64,000 nt of DNA from Caprella mutica (lineage: Eukaryota > Arthropoda > Malacostraca > Amphipoda > Caprellidae). The position numbers were made by a program, and so were the translations under genes. Below the pieces are notes generated by a model. It saw only the letters and a program-made list of their open reading frames with translations. It did no database searches and was not told where the DNA came from. This document shows positions 55,303 to 64,000 of the stretch, one piece after another; position 1 is the first letter of the stretch, and each line of letters opens with the position of its first letter. The stretch spans positions 124,001 to 188,000 of the forward strand of contig CANNZV010000335.1 of assembly GCA_947561585.1 (NCBI GenBank). Reading direction: 5' to 3'.

Positions 55303-55954
55303 ACTCATGTAATATTATGATGTTTATTTGCGAGTTATCAATCATTTTCTGGCTATATTATCGTTTATAGGTCGATATAAAGATGTATACGTGATACGGT
55401 ATTCAATTTGTATTCTAATTTGTGTATCCTGTCCACAGACTTGTATCCTGTATACCGTTATTATTCTTGTGGATACGATTCTCACTATCACTTATTTATG
55501 ATTTTCAGTTTTAATGCGGTGTAAGAATTATCACTCCATGTATTATATCTTCTTTCTATTTACTGTATTTTATACTTTCTTCCCATTGCCCGTCTCCACC
55601 CATTAATTACTCCTCCATTCCTTACATCAGTAAAAGGTTTGAAATCTCTTTCAATGCGACTGGCGGCTTTCACTGAACAATGTTCACTGCTCATATCCTT
55701 TTACTTCTTGATCCCAATGTCAGATAACATTCCGGTCACGCGTGAGACCGCATTAGCCCGCCCCTGCCCGCTCTGTTGGGTATTAGCCCGCCCCTGCCCG
55801 CTACATTTGATCTGTCTGCAGACCTCACACGTGATTACGAGTCTCTTTATAGCACTGAATCACCATCAGTGTCCGATAGCCAACACTGCAAATAATGAAG
55901 TCATTCGGAGTGGAGATACACGTATCGAGCAGAAGAGAAAAAGGTTATTTTATT
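55303..55954. other. Unique sequence with a short direct repeat
   Basis: ATTAGCCCGCCCCTGCCCGC occurs twice, near 55752 and 55783. The open frame at 55639-55977 has no recognised domain or splice support. Confidence 0.5.
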
Positions 55955-56190
55955 CGTATTTTAATTGGTATCTATGATACCTGGTACCAATTTTTTTGTT
56001 TGGTATCTATGATACTTGGCACAATTTATTTTAATTGATATCCATAATACTTTATACCGATTATTTTAATTGGTGTTCTTGATTATTTACATTTGAATAA
56101 CAAGTAATAATAATAAAAATTTCATTATATACCTTTTCACTTTTACGATCAAAAATGCGGAGCTGTTCGATATTTCGTAACTAACCCTAT
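55955..56190. mobile_element. Family A MITE with locally amplified core
   Basis: ATTTTAATTGGTATCTATGA plus TACCTGG is followed by two to three diverged core copies (GTATCTATGATAC, GATATCCATAATAC) spaced about 40-50 bp. The right arm ACGATCAAAAATGCGGAGCT, GTTCGATATTTCGTAACTAA and CCCTA follows. The left terminal repeat is absent. Confidence 0.78.
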
Positions 56191-56734
56191 AATGGTGTTT
56201 CGGAAATCAGAATAATTTCTTCTGCTCTCTATTAATCCAAAACTCTAAGGTATCCATGTTACAGTCTCTAATGTATCCGAGCTACGTTTATATATTCTTT
56301 TTGGCATTTCACCGAATCCATTTCAAAATTCACAGGCCTCAGGAAATATTTGTTTGAATCGCTGTGTGGTCTTTTTGTTTTGTCCATCATTTTTTATGTC
56401 CGCGGAGATAGAGAGAGAGAAAGCGTCAGTGTAGAAAGTTTTTCATTGAAGTGACAGGGGGGTGGTAGAAAGTTTGGTCAGTGATACCAACCAACAGATG
56501 AAAAAGACTGCAGTTAACCTAACTCTAACGTATAGAGCTTCTGCCAAACTTTGGCTGGTTGCAATGAAGCCACCAATTTGTTCCAGCTGTAGCTCTATCG
56601 TAACGGACCTGGAGCAGTTATTTGGTGTGTTTTTCTGGTGTCTTACTGATGGCAATTACTAATTATAAGTAGGATAGGTACTCTGTTTTGTTTATTGTGT
56701 GAAGGTTGAAATTGTAACAGTAATAATAGATTTA
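56191..56734. other. Unique sequence, no gene seen
   Basis: GTATCCATGTTACAG and GTATCCGAGCTACG lie near 56250-56285, both decayed forms of the 13-bp motif. Opposite-strand open frames at 56443-56662 overlap fully and have no recognised domain. Confidence 0.5.
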
Positions 56735-56797
56735 TATTTTTCTTAGCTATATGGTCGAAAATGTGGAACCGTCTTATAACTCAAAACATACCATTCT
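56735..56797. mobile_element. Family A MITE, right end fragment
   Basis: CTATATGGTCGAAAATGTGG plus AACCGTCTTATAACTCAAAA and CATACC. Only the right arm remains. Confidence 0.7.
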
Positions 56798-56984
56798 ATT
56801 CTTATAATTTTTTGTCCATCTCTGCAAGCTGTGAATTGCTTCTTTGAGCCATAGTCTTAGACCCTAAGTTTTCACAGTCTTGGACCCCTCGCACAGGCAT
56901 TGGTTTCAATACACAAAGTTCCTTAGCGTCATTTGGCTAATGTCACCCATGGGTACTGTCAGGGCTAGTCACCTCTCAGCCTCA

Positions 56985-57065
56985 TTCACCTTCTCGACCT
57001 TATTCACCTTCTCGACCTTATTCACCTTATCGACCTTATTCACCTTCTCCACCTTATTCACCTTC
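56985..57065. repeat. 18-bp minisatellite, about 5 copies
   Basis: The unit is CTTATTCACCTTCTCGAC. Confidence 0.92.
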
Positions 57066-57094
57066 TTTTATGGAGAAGGCTACTCTTCACACTA

Positions 57095-57482
57095 TTTCAC
57101 ACCAATAAACCTGTATCCATGATACCCCAATAGCCTGTATCAAGGCTACTCTTCACATTATTTCACATCAATAAACCTGTATCCATGATACCCCATTAGC
57201 CTGTATCAAGGCTACTCTTCACACTATTTCACATCAATAAACCTGTATCCATGATACCCCATTAGCCTGTATCAAGGCTACTCTTCACACTATTTCACAT
57301 CAATAAACCTGTATCCATGATACCCCATTAGCCTGTATCAAGGCTACTTTTCACACTGTTTCACATCAATAAAACTGTATCCATGATACCCCATTAGCCT
57401 GTATCAAGGCTACTCTCCACACTGTTTCACATCAATAAAACTGTATCCATAATACCCTATCAGCCTGTATCAAGGCTACTCA
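57095..57482. repeat. 66-bp array with GTATCCATGATAC, about 6 copies
   Basis: Each unit has ACCTGTATCCATGATACCCC, ATTAGCCTGTATCAAGGCTA and CTCTTCACACTATTTCACAT plus CAATAA. It combines one intact motif and one decayed motif (GTATCAAGGCTAC) per unit. Confidence 0.95.
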
Positions 57483-57964
57483 TCCTTCTATTTTCTATTA
57501 TATTTCATATACTCATGTAACTCACTGAATACGATATCAAACATCTAATTACCCACAGTATAAGTTATGGTGGGGCTTTAGAGAAACATGTGGTGCCCCC
57601 TCTTAATCTCCTATGCCCCCACCATAAGCATACCTGTCACGCCATAACTCACATCTATTCCAGTCTAAGATGTTTGATGTACTCTTGCTTTGGTAGAGTG
57701 GTGTAATGGTGGTATGAACTATAATAAAGGGCAATGCCCGCCCTCAGTACTATTTAGGGGCAATGCCCGCCCTCTCATCCGTCTTAGTTTAACTCATCCG
57801 TCAGTTTCCGTGTGGCACATTATGCCAATATATTGGCCTTGAACTTGTTACGGCATATCGAGTAGTAACTGCATAGTGGAGTACTGCAGTTAGTGTAAGT
57901 AACTGCATTGCAGTACTTACACTACATACCTACATATACTATGCAGTTACATATGAGCGTAAAT
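57483..57964. other. Unique sequence with two inverted repeats
   Basis: AGTTATGGTGGGGC (about 57563) pairs with GCCCCCACCATAA (57615-57628). AGTAACTGCATAGT (57864-57877) pairs with ACTATGCAGTTAC (57938-57950), enclosing a second inverted repeat AGTGTAAGTAACTGCA/TGCAGTACTTACACT. GGGCAATGCCCGCCCTC occurs twice near 57730 and 57757. No gene seen. Confidence 0.7.
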
Positions 57965-58065
57965 AAAATGAAAGTATCCATGATACCAGCAGGTATCATG
58001 GATACCAACTGAAATAAATGATAATTATACCTTTTTTTCTTAATTGATTCAAAAATATTGTTGAA
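57965..58065. mobile_element. Family A MITE, core and partial right arm
   Basis: GTATCCATGATACCAGCAGG plus TATCATGGATACCAACTG is an intact palindromic core. TTTTTTTCTTAATTGATTCA plus AAAATATTG is a decayed right arm. Terminal repeats are not recognisable. Confidence 0.72.
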
Positions 58066-58635
58066 AAAGTAGGAGGAGCTTAGCAAGAAGTCTGGTGGAA
58101 AGACTTAAAAAAACCTACGTGTGTACGGCCCTTTAGTACGGCCCCTCTCCCGTATGATTGTTCAAAGTCTTCCTTGTCTTAGCTATTGAGAATCAATCTT
58201 GGTGTTGGTGCTCTCCAGATAACTCAATTGGGGGGGGGGGGGGGTATTCGACCCCCAAACACTGTGCGGTATGAATATCATTTTATTGGTATACTGGAGG
58301 ATGAAATTTGGTATCCTGGATACAACCAACTAGTCTTTTGTATCATAAATACGAGCAGTAAAAATGTATATTTCTTTTATTTCGTGTCATTGGTTGATTT
58401 AAACATCCTTGAATATGATTATGTATTATTAGCGTATAAACTATATTATCTAATATTTATTTTAAATGCAATGGTTTATGAGCAAAAAGTACTGAGGATT
58501 AAAGTGCCTGGCGATACATTTGCTGACAGTAATTTTCACGGTTTGAATGCAGAGGAGGAAAGGAGTGGTAAAAAATGAAGGACTTCGGAGGCGATCACTT
58601 AGGAACTTTAGGAGCAAAAAGTGAGAGAGTGACAG
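58066..58635. other. Unique sequence with G tract
   Basis: A G tract lies at about 58229-58244. GTATCCTGGATAC occurs once near 58311. The open frame 58186-58578 has no recognised domain. Confidence 0.5.
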
Positions 58636-59695
58636 CGACACAGCGGTGATGAGTGGGACACAGCGGTGATGAGTGGGACACAGCGGTGATGAGTGGGACA
58701 CAGCGGTGATGAGTGGGACACAGCGGTGATGAGTGAGACACAGCGGTGATGAGTGAGTAACAGCGGTGATGAGTGAGTAACAGCGGTGATGAGTGAGACA
58801 CAGCGGTGATGAGTGAGACACAGCGGTGATGAGTGAGACACAGCGGTGATGAGTGGGACACAGCGGTGATGAGTGAGACACAGCGGTGATGAGTGAGTAA
58901 CAGCGGTGATGAGTGAGTAACAGCGGTGATGAGTGAGACACAGCGGTGATGAGTGAGACACAGCGGTGATGAGTGGGACACAGCGGTGATGAGTGAGTAA
59001 CAGCGGTGATGAGTGAGTAACAGCGGTGATGAGTGAGTAACAGCGGTGATGAGTGAGTAACAGCGGTGATGAGTGAGTAACAGCGGTGATGAGTGAGTAA
59101 CAGCGGTGATGAGTGAGTAACAGCAGTGATGAGTGAGTAACAGCGGTGATGAGTGAGTAACAGCGGTGATGAGTGAGTAACAGCGGTGATGAGTGAGTAA
59201 CAGCGGTGATGAGTGAGTAACAGCGGTGATGAGTGAGTAACAGCGGTGATGAGTGAGTAACAGCGGTGATGAGTGAGACACAGCGGTGATGAGTGAGACA
59301 CAGCGGTGATGAGTGGGACACAGCGGTGATGAGTGAGACACAGCGGTGATGAGTGAGTAACAGCGGTGATGAGTGAGTAACAGCGGTGATGAGTGAGTAA
59401 CAGCGGTGATGAGTGAGTAACAGCGGTGATGAGTGAGTAACAGCGGTGATGAGTGAGTAACAGCGGTGATGAGTGAGTAACAGCGGTGATGAGTGAGTAA
59501 CAGCAGTGATGAGTGGGACACAGCGGTGATGAGTGAGTAACAGCGGTGATGAGTGAGTAACAGCGGTGATGAGTGAGTAACAGCAGTGATGAGTGAGTAA
59601 CAGCGGTGATGAGTGAGTAACAGCGGTGATGAGTGAGTAACAGCAGTGATGAGTGAGTAACAGCGGTGATGAGTGAGTAACAGCGGTGATGAATA
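58636..59695. repeat. 20-bp minisatellite, about 53 copies
   Basis: The unit is CAGCGGTGATGAGTGAGTAA. Type 2 (GAGTGGGACA) and type 3 (GAGTGAGACA) units form runs at both ends of a large GAGTAA block. Rare CAGCAG units recur. All minus-strand frames are open, giving false frames up to 308 residues. Confidence 0.96.
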
Positions 59696-60020
59696 ACCTT
59701 TAAATTTAAGTCACAATCGTCGCAGGGACTAACTGTTAAAATTTATAACTCGTCAATTGCCACCAAAATAAAGAAGTAAACTCTAGAACATTTCTACTGC
59801 CTTTAATCTCTCACTAATGGTATTCTCTTCATCGGATTAAATCTTTCTAAACGAGTGACTGTTTTGCTGTGAACTTCTAAGTACATCTCACCTTTTCACT
59901 AACTTCTTACGATGACACTCACAACTTCCAACTCTTTTTTAGCCATCGTCATGTTGTCCCCTGCTGCATTTAGCAGTAGAAATAATGTAAAATGATTAAG
60001 TTAGCCATGGTTTGACACAG
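59696..60020. other. Unique sequence, no gene seen
   Basis: Non-repetitive; nothing recognised. Confidence 0.5.
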
Positions 60021-60226
60021 AAGGTAAGTTCCTGGTTGTCGGACGGGTCCACATTTTCGATCATATGAGGAGAGGGTATATAAATTATTATCTAACTTTC
60101 ATTATAATGGGTATCCATGATACCTGCAGGTATCATGGATACCCATTATATTATGACTATTATTATATATCCCTTTCTTATTTGATCGAGAATGTGGAAC
60201 TGTTCGATAACTCGGAACTTACCCTA
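60021..60226. mobile_element. Family A MITE, best complete copy
   Basis: Left AAGGTAAGTTCCTGGTTGTC, GGACGGGTCCACATTTTCGA; right TTGATCGAGAATGTGGAACT, GTTCGATAACTCGGAACTTA and CCCTA. The centre is a perfect palindrome of more than 40 bp around CCTGCAGG (ATAATGGGTATCCATGATAC and its complement). Confidence 0.9.
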
Positions 60227-60430
60227 ATCACTATCGTATTTTCAGTTGCTGTACATCATGTAAGACACATTACGTTGTAATATTTATAATGTGGTGGAGG
60301 AACAGTTTTCTCTCATTAAATTTCATCAATAAATATTTCAAAAAATAAAACCACTGAAAAATGGAATCTCAAAAATACAAAAAGATATCCGTTATTTCTG
60401 GCCATGTTTGATTTATTTAGTGTGGTACGT

Positions 60431-60525
60431 TTGTCCCCAAGTGCCCTATCCTAAAGCTGTCTGTGGTGATTGGAAGAGAAGGGGGGGGGGGGGAGCACTT
60501 GGGCACCGAACTGTTGTAATTTGGA
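60431..60525 (+). mobile_element. Family B retroposon, 5' fragment
   Basis: GTCCCCAAGTGCCCTATCCT, AAAGCTGTCTGTGGTGATTG, GAAGAGAAGGGG and CACCGAACTGTTGTAATTTG match the first 95 bp of the copies at 22451 and 28158, with divergence. A fragment that keeps the 5' end and lacks the 3' end is unusual for a retroposon and may reflect a later deletion. Confidence 0.75.
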
Positions 60526-60589
60526 GCAAATATTTGTGTTTATTATTGCAATTATTTCGCTTACAATTTTATTTATTTATATAATATCA

Positions 60590-61280
60590 AACCTCTATTT
60601 CCCTCTAACCTCTATTCCCCTCTAACCTCTATTCCCCTCTAACCTCTATTCCCCTCTAACCTCTATTCCCCTCTAACCTCTATTCCCCTCTAACCTCTAT
60701 TCCCCTCTAACCTCTATTCCCCTCTAACCTCTATTCCCCTCTAACCTCTATTCCCCTCTAACCTCTATTCCCCTCTAACCTCTATTCCCCTCAAATCTCT
60801 ATTCCCCTCTAACCTCTATTCCCCTCTAACCTCTATTCCCCTCAAACCTCTATTCCCCTCTAACCTCTATTCCCCTCTAACCTCTATTCCCCTCTAACCT
60901 CTATTCCCCTCTAACCTCTATTCCCCTCTAACCTCTATTCCCCTCTAACCTCTATTCCCCTCTAACCTCTATTCCCCTCTAACCTCTATTCCCCTCTAAC
61001 CTCTATTCCCCTCTAACCTCTATTCCCCTCTAACCTCTATTCCCCTCTAACCTCTATTCCCCTCTAACCTCTATTCCCCTCTAACCTCTATTCCCCTCTA
61101 ACCTCTATTCCCCTCTAACCTCTATCCCCTCTAACCTCTATCCCCTCTAACCTCTATCCCCCTCTAACCTCTATTCCCCTCTTACCTCTATTCCCCTCTT
61201 ACCTCTATTCCCCTCTTACCTCTATTCCCCTCTTACCTCTATTCCCCTCTTACCTCTATTCCCCTCTTACCTCTATCCCC
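60590..61280. repeat. 17-bp minisatellite, about 40 copies
   Basis: The unit is CCTCTATTCCCCTCTAA. Very homogeneous; a CTCTTA variant run lies at the right end. Pure pyrimidine/A strand. Confidence 0.96.
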
Positions 61281-61376
61281 TCTATCTGCAGTCACGTGGT
61301 ATCTTTTCTCTTTCTTTTCCCTCTTAACTTCAGAGTGTTCTTCTGTAGCTCTTTTATTTGACTGACTCATTTTAAC

Positions 61377-61546
61377 TACGGGTAAGTTACGAGTTATCGG
61401 CCACTCACACATTTCCGACCCTATAATGAATATTCTTTAACTTTCAATTTATCCATGATATATGCAGGTATCATGGATACACATTAAAATAAATTTCTTA
61501 TAGGATCGAAAATGTAAAACTGTTCGATAATTCGTAACTTACCCTA
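61377..61546. mobile_element. Family A MITE, complete copy with core
   Basis: Left TACGGGTAAGTTACGAGTTA; core TATCCATGATATATGCAGGT plus ATCATGGATACA; right AGGATCGAAAATGTAAAACT, GTTCGATAATTCGTAACTTA and CCCTA. Confidence 0.87.
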
Positions 61547-62986
61547 ACTGAATTACAAGGTGCAAACTTACGTATAATTTTCTCACTATACTCCTTATTT
61601 AGTTAATTATTTGAAGTACTTAAACCCTAGAAATTTATTAGTTATAATGATCGTTAATCATGCCCTTATGACAAAGAGAGAGAGAGAGTGTTTATATTTC
61701 TGAGACCTGATGAAGATTTACTGAACACTTTATCAGTGAAGGGTAACTGCACTAATTTAGATGACAAACTAAAGATATTTCTTTTAATTTGTTTAATGAA
61801 TAAGAATAAATACCTGCATCTTCTATGGATGAAAATAGAAATGAAAGTTATTTAGTAATTATTTTATACTTTTTTCCAACATTAACGAAATGTGGAATTA
61901 TTCGGTAACTCATGAAATTGATATATAAATTGGGAAGGTATATAAATGAACCTTCCCATCTCCTTTATCTTAGGACCCCCATCTCCTTCCCCCCTTTTCG
62001 AGTCACTTAAGTATCGTTACATAATAATTATGTAACGACCCCCCCTCCCCATCTACCCCCCCGCCCCCCTCTTTCCTTTGGAATCATTCAAGCATCTCAA
62101 TAAGTCATTGAAAGTCGCTCTCTCCACTCCCCGTCCATTTATTTAGCTCCTATCCCACTCGTTGACGGTGTGTAGCAGTGTCAACACCCTGTGTGTGCTT
62201 TAGGAAGTCCCTCCAAACAACCAGCCTATTTATTGACACTCCACCCACCTCACGTACTTCATATCCATGTAAATGCTTCCTATCTAAGGGGGGAGCTATA
62301 TAAACACCTTCAAGAAATCTATCCACCATTTTGATTTTAGGGTATTATTTCATGCCTTTTTTCGGGAAGAAAAAGCTTCCCGAATGTATTTCATTGTATC
62401 CATGCTACGGCGTACCGTGGCTACTGCGTATCATGGCTACAATGTAGGTATCTGCAGCAGCTCTCCAATCAAAAGCACCTCACTTTTTCTTTGGCAACAG
62501 AAAAGGGAGGGAATTGCTCTGAAAACCTTTGAAGAGAATGTCAACTTTTAGGGCTTGTGATCCGCTAGAGAAACTACCGAGTGGGGGGGGGGGGGTCGTT
62601 GAATGGAAGGAGGGGAATAGTACAAGGGGGGGGGGGTATTAGAATGGGGGGAGAGATCTACCGATGAGCGGAATAAACCCACTCCATATCATTTGTTGAG
62701 TGGGAACTTATCCCCCCTGTTGAGTTAAATAAGTACCTCCCATTGAATGGGTTGAATTAAATAAGTCCCCCCCCCCCCCCCAATTAATGGGTTAAACCCC
62801 ATCTAGCGAGTGCAATAATAATCCCCATCAAGTTCTTCTGTCTGCAAAGTCTCTATAATGACAAAACTTTGAGTGGGATTAAAGTGCTATGGGTTATTCC
62901 AGGCCTTATTGTCAATCAGCCGTGTAATTCAGGGGCCAGGCCTGCTAAAAGCAATGGCCTGATACCTTGTGAGCATTCAGCTAAAC
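61547..62986. other. Region with half of an inverted duplication and G/C tracts
   Basis: 61697-61917 is the inverted partner of 62987-63214. It includes a MITE right-arm relic (AACGAAATGTGGAATTATTC, GGTAACTCATGAAATT) near 61888. GTATCCATGCTACGG and GTATCATGGCTAC lie near 62397-62440. G tracts at about 62583 and 62626 and a C tract at about 62767. No gene seen. Confidence 0.65.
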
Positions 62987-63214
62987 TAGGGAAGTTATGC
63001 GTTATCGAACTGTCTCACAAATTCGAGCATAAGAATAAAAAGTAAATAATAATTATTGTATATCTTATATTTAACTGTTATACATGGTGGCTGCAGGTAT
63101 TTATTATTATTCATTAAACAAATTAGAAGAAATAAGCTAAATTAGTTATCTAAATTAGTGCAGTTACCCTTCACTGATAAAGTGTTCAGTAAATCTTCAT
63201 CAGGTCTCAGAAAT
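62987..63214. mobile_element. Family A MITE left half within an inverted duplicate
   Basis: TAGGGAAGTTATGCGTTATC, CGAACTGTCTCACAAATTCG is a MITE left arm. CTGCAGGTATTTATTATTAT and TTAGTGCAGTTACCCTTCAC, CAGTAAATCTTCATCAGGTC follow. The reverse complement of the same order occurs at 61697-61917. Confidence 0.78.
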
Positions 63215-63276
63215 GAACTCTTGGTGTGGGCAGTAGAATGACTTGAATATTTTTAGGGTTTAAGTACCCCAAATAA

Positions 63277-63382
63277 TGAGGGTAAGTTACGAATTATTAG
63301 ATGGTTCCAAGTTTTCGATCATTTAAGAGAAAATTATTATGATCGAAAACACGAAACCGTCCGATAATGCGAAACTTACCCT
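63277..63382. mobile_element. Family A MITE, short copy (arms only)
   Basis: GAGGGTAAGTTACGAATTAT, AGTTTTCGATCATTTAAGAG and then TTATTATGATCGAAAACACG, CCGTCCGATAATGCGAAACT and TACCCTA. About 106 bp: the two arms are joined with almost no centre. Confidence 0.85.
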
Positions 63383-63584
63383 ATCATTCTTCATGTAAAA
63401 AAGTGCAATTGTATTTAGTAAATACGGTACTTTATACATTATAACTACTACGTAATGTATAATATATATAAACTGTAATCTAATGCAAAATGATAGTGAA
63501 TGTGATAATTATTTAATTATTGCTATATATGGTTTGTTTATTAGTTGTTGGAGATGTTGTTGTTATTTTGATGTTACTAGTTTA

Positions 63585-64000
63585 TCTCTATGTAGGTACT
63601 GTAGTTTATCTCTCTGTAGGTACTGTAGTTTATCTCTGTGTAGGTACTGTAGTTTATCTCTGTGTAGATACTGTAGTTTATCTCTGTGTAGGTACTGTAG
63701 TTTATCTCTGTGTAGGTACTGTAGTTTATCTCTCTGTAGGCACTGTAGTTTATCTCTCTGTAGGTACTGTAGTTTATCTCTCTGTAGGTACTGTAGTTTA
63801 TCTCTCTGTAGGTACTGTAGTTTATCTCTGTGTAGGTACTGTAGTTTATCTCTCTGTAGGCACTGTAGTTTATCTCTCTGTAGGTACTGTAGTTTATCTC
63901 TCTGTAGGTACTGTAGTTTATCTCTGTGTAGGCACTGTAGTTTATCTCTCTGTAGGCACTGTAGTTTATCTCTCTGTAGGTACTGTTGTTTATCTCTGTG
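63585..64000. repeat. 24-bp minisatellite, at least 17 copies, runs off window
   Basis: The unit is CTGTAGTTTATCTCTCTGTA plus GGTA, with TCTGTG and GGCA variants. The array continues beyond the window end. Confidence 0.95.

Noticed and set aside
56443..56662. Opposite overlapping frames of 66 and 70 residues
   Set aside because: They overlap almost completely, show no domain, and have no splice or conservation support visible here.
58462..59521. Minus-strand frames of 237-308 residues (LLTHHRCYSLITAV-type repeats)
   Set aside because: Shadows of the 20-bp CAGCGGTGATGAGTGAGTAA array.
382..64000. CRISPR-like arrays
   Set aside because: The repeats are contiguous tandem units without unique spacers, and the window is eukaryotic with introns and MITEs.
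1..64000. tRNA, rRNA or snRNA genes
   Set aside because: I looked for box A/box B pairs, cloverleaf-capable segments and conserved rRNA/snRNA blocks and saw none. A covariance-model search would be decisive.

Overview
This is a eukaryotic, AT-rich, almost gene-free window, most likely part of a large invertebrate gene. The only coding sequence I can name is two consecutive plus-strand exons of a calsyntenin-type cadherin (48918-49078 and 53005-53132). They have good splice sites, matching reading phase, and together encode most of the first cadherin-like repeat. The signal-peptide exon and all later exons were not found. The 48.9 kb upstream is therefore probably a first intron plus 5' flank, and the 10.9 kb downstream is the next intron. 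The style of the genome (dense minisatellites, MITEs, SINE-like retroposons, a mariner-like relic, GGTCAAAGGTCA-bearing elements) suggests a marine invertebrate, perhaps a mollusc or another lophotrochozoan. That placement is inference.

The dominant content is tandem repeats. I count more than 60 separate minisatellite arrays with units of about 12-71 bp and from 2 to about 65 copies. By my own approximate intervals they cover roughly 28 kb (about 44%). Nearly all long open reading frames come from these arrays, whose units lack stops in several frames, and they are not listed as genes.

Between the arrays lie dispersed elements. Family A is a palindromic MITE with about 27 copies. Its termini begin (TA)GGGTAAGTTACGAG, and intact copies have a core made of two head-to-head copies of a 13-bp motif. 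One copy (40288-41485) is split by a decayed mariner-like transposon. Family B is a SINE-like retroposon of about 500 bp with two nearly identical copies, each in a clear target-site duplication, plus two fragments. Family C carries nuclear-receptor-like AGGTCA repeats (3 copies). Family D is a TIR element of about 160 bp ending in GTTGTGACAATA (3 copies).

The most unusual signal is the gapped palindrome GTATC-N3-GATAC. It sits at the core of family A, recurs as isolated copies in otherwise unique sequence, and lies inside at least ten unrelated minisatellite families. Several other arrays carry different short palindromes at the same place in their unit. Together these suggest that short palindromes, some delivered by the MITE, seed tandem-repeat formation here. 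In the calsyntenin intron, arrays begin 6 bases after the donor and end about 15 bases before the acceptor AG.
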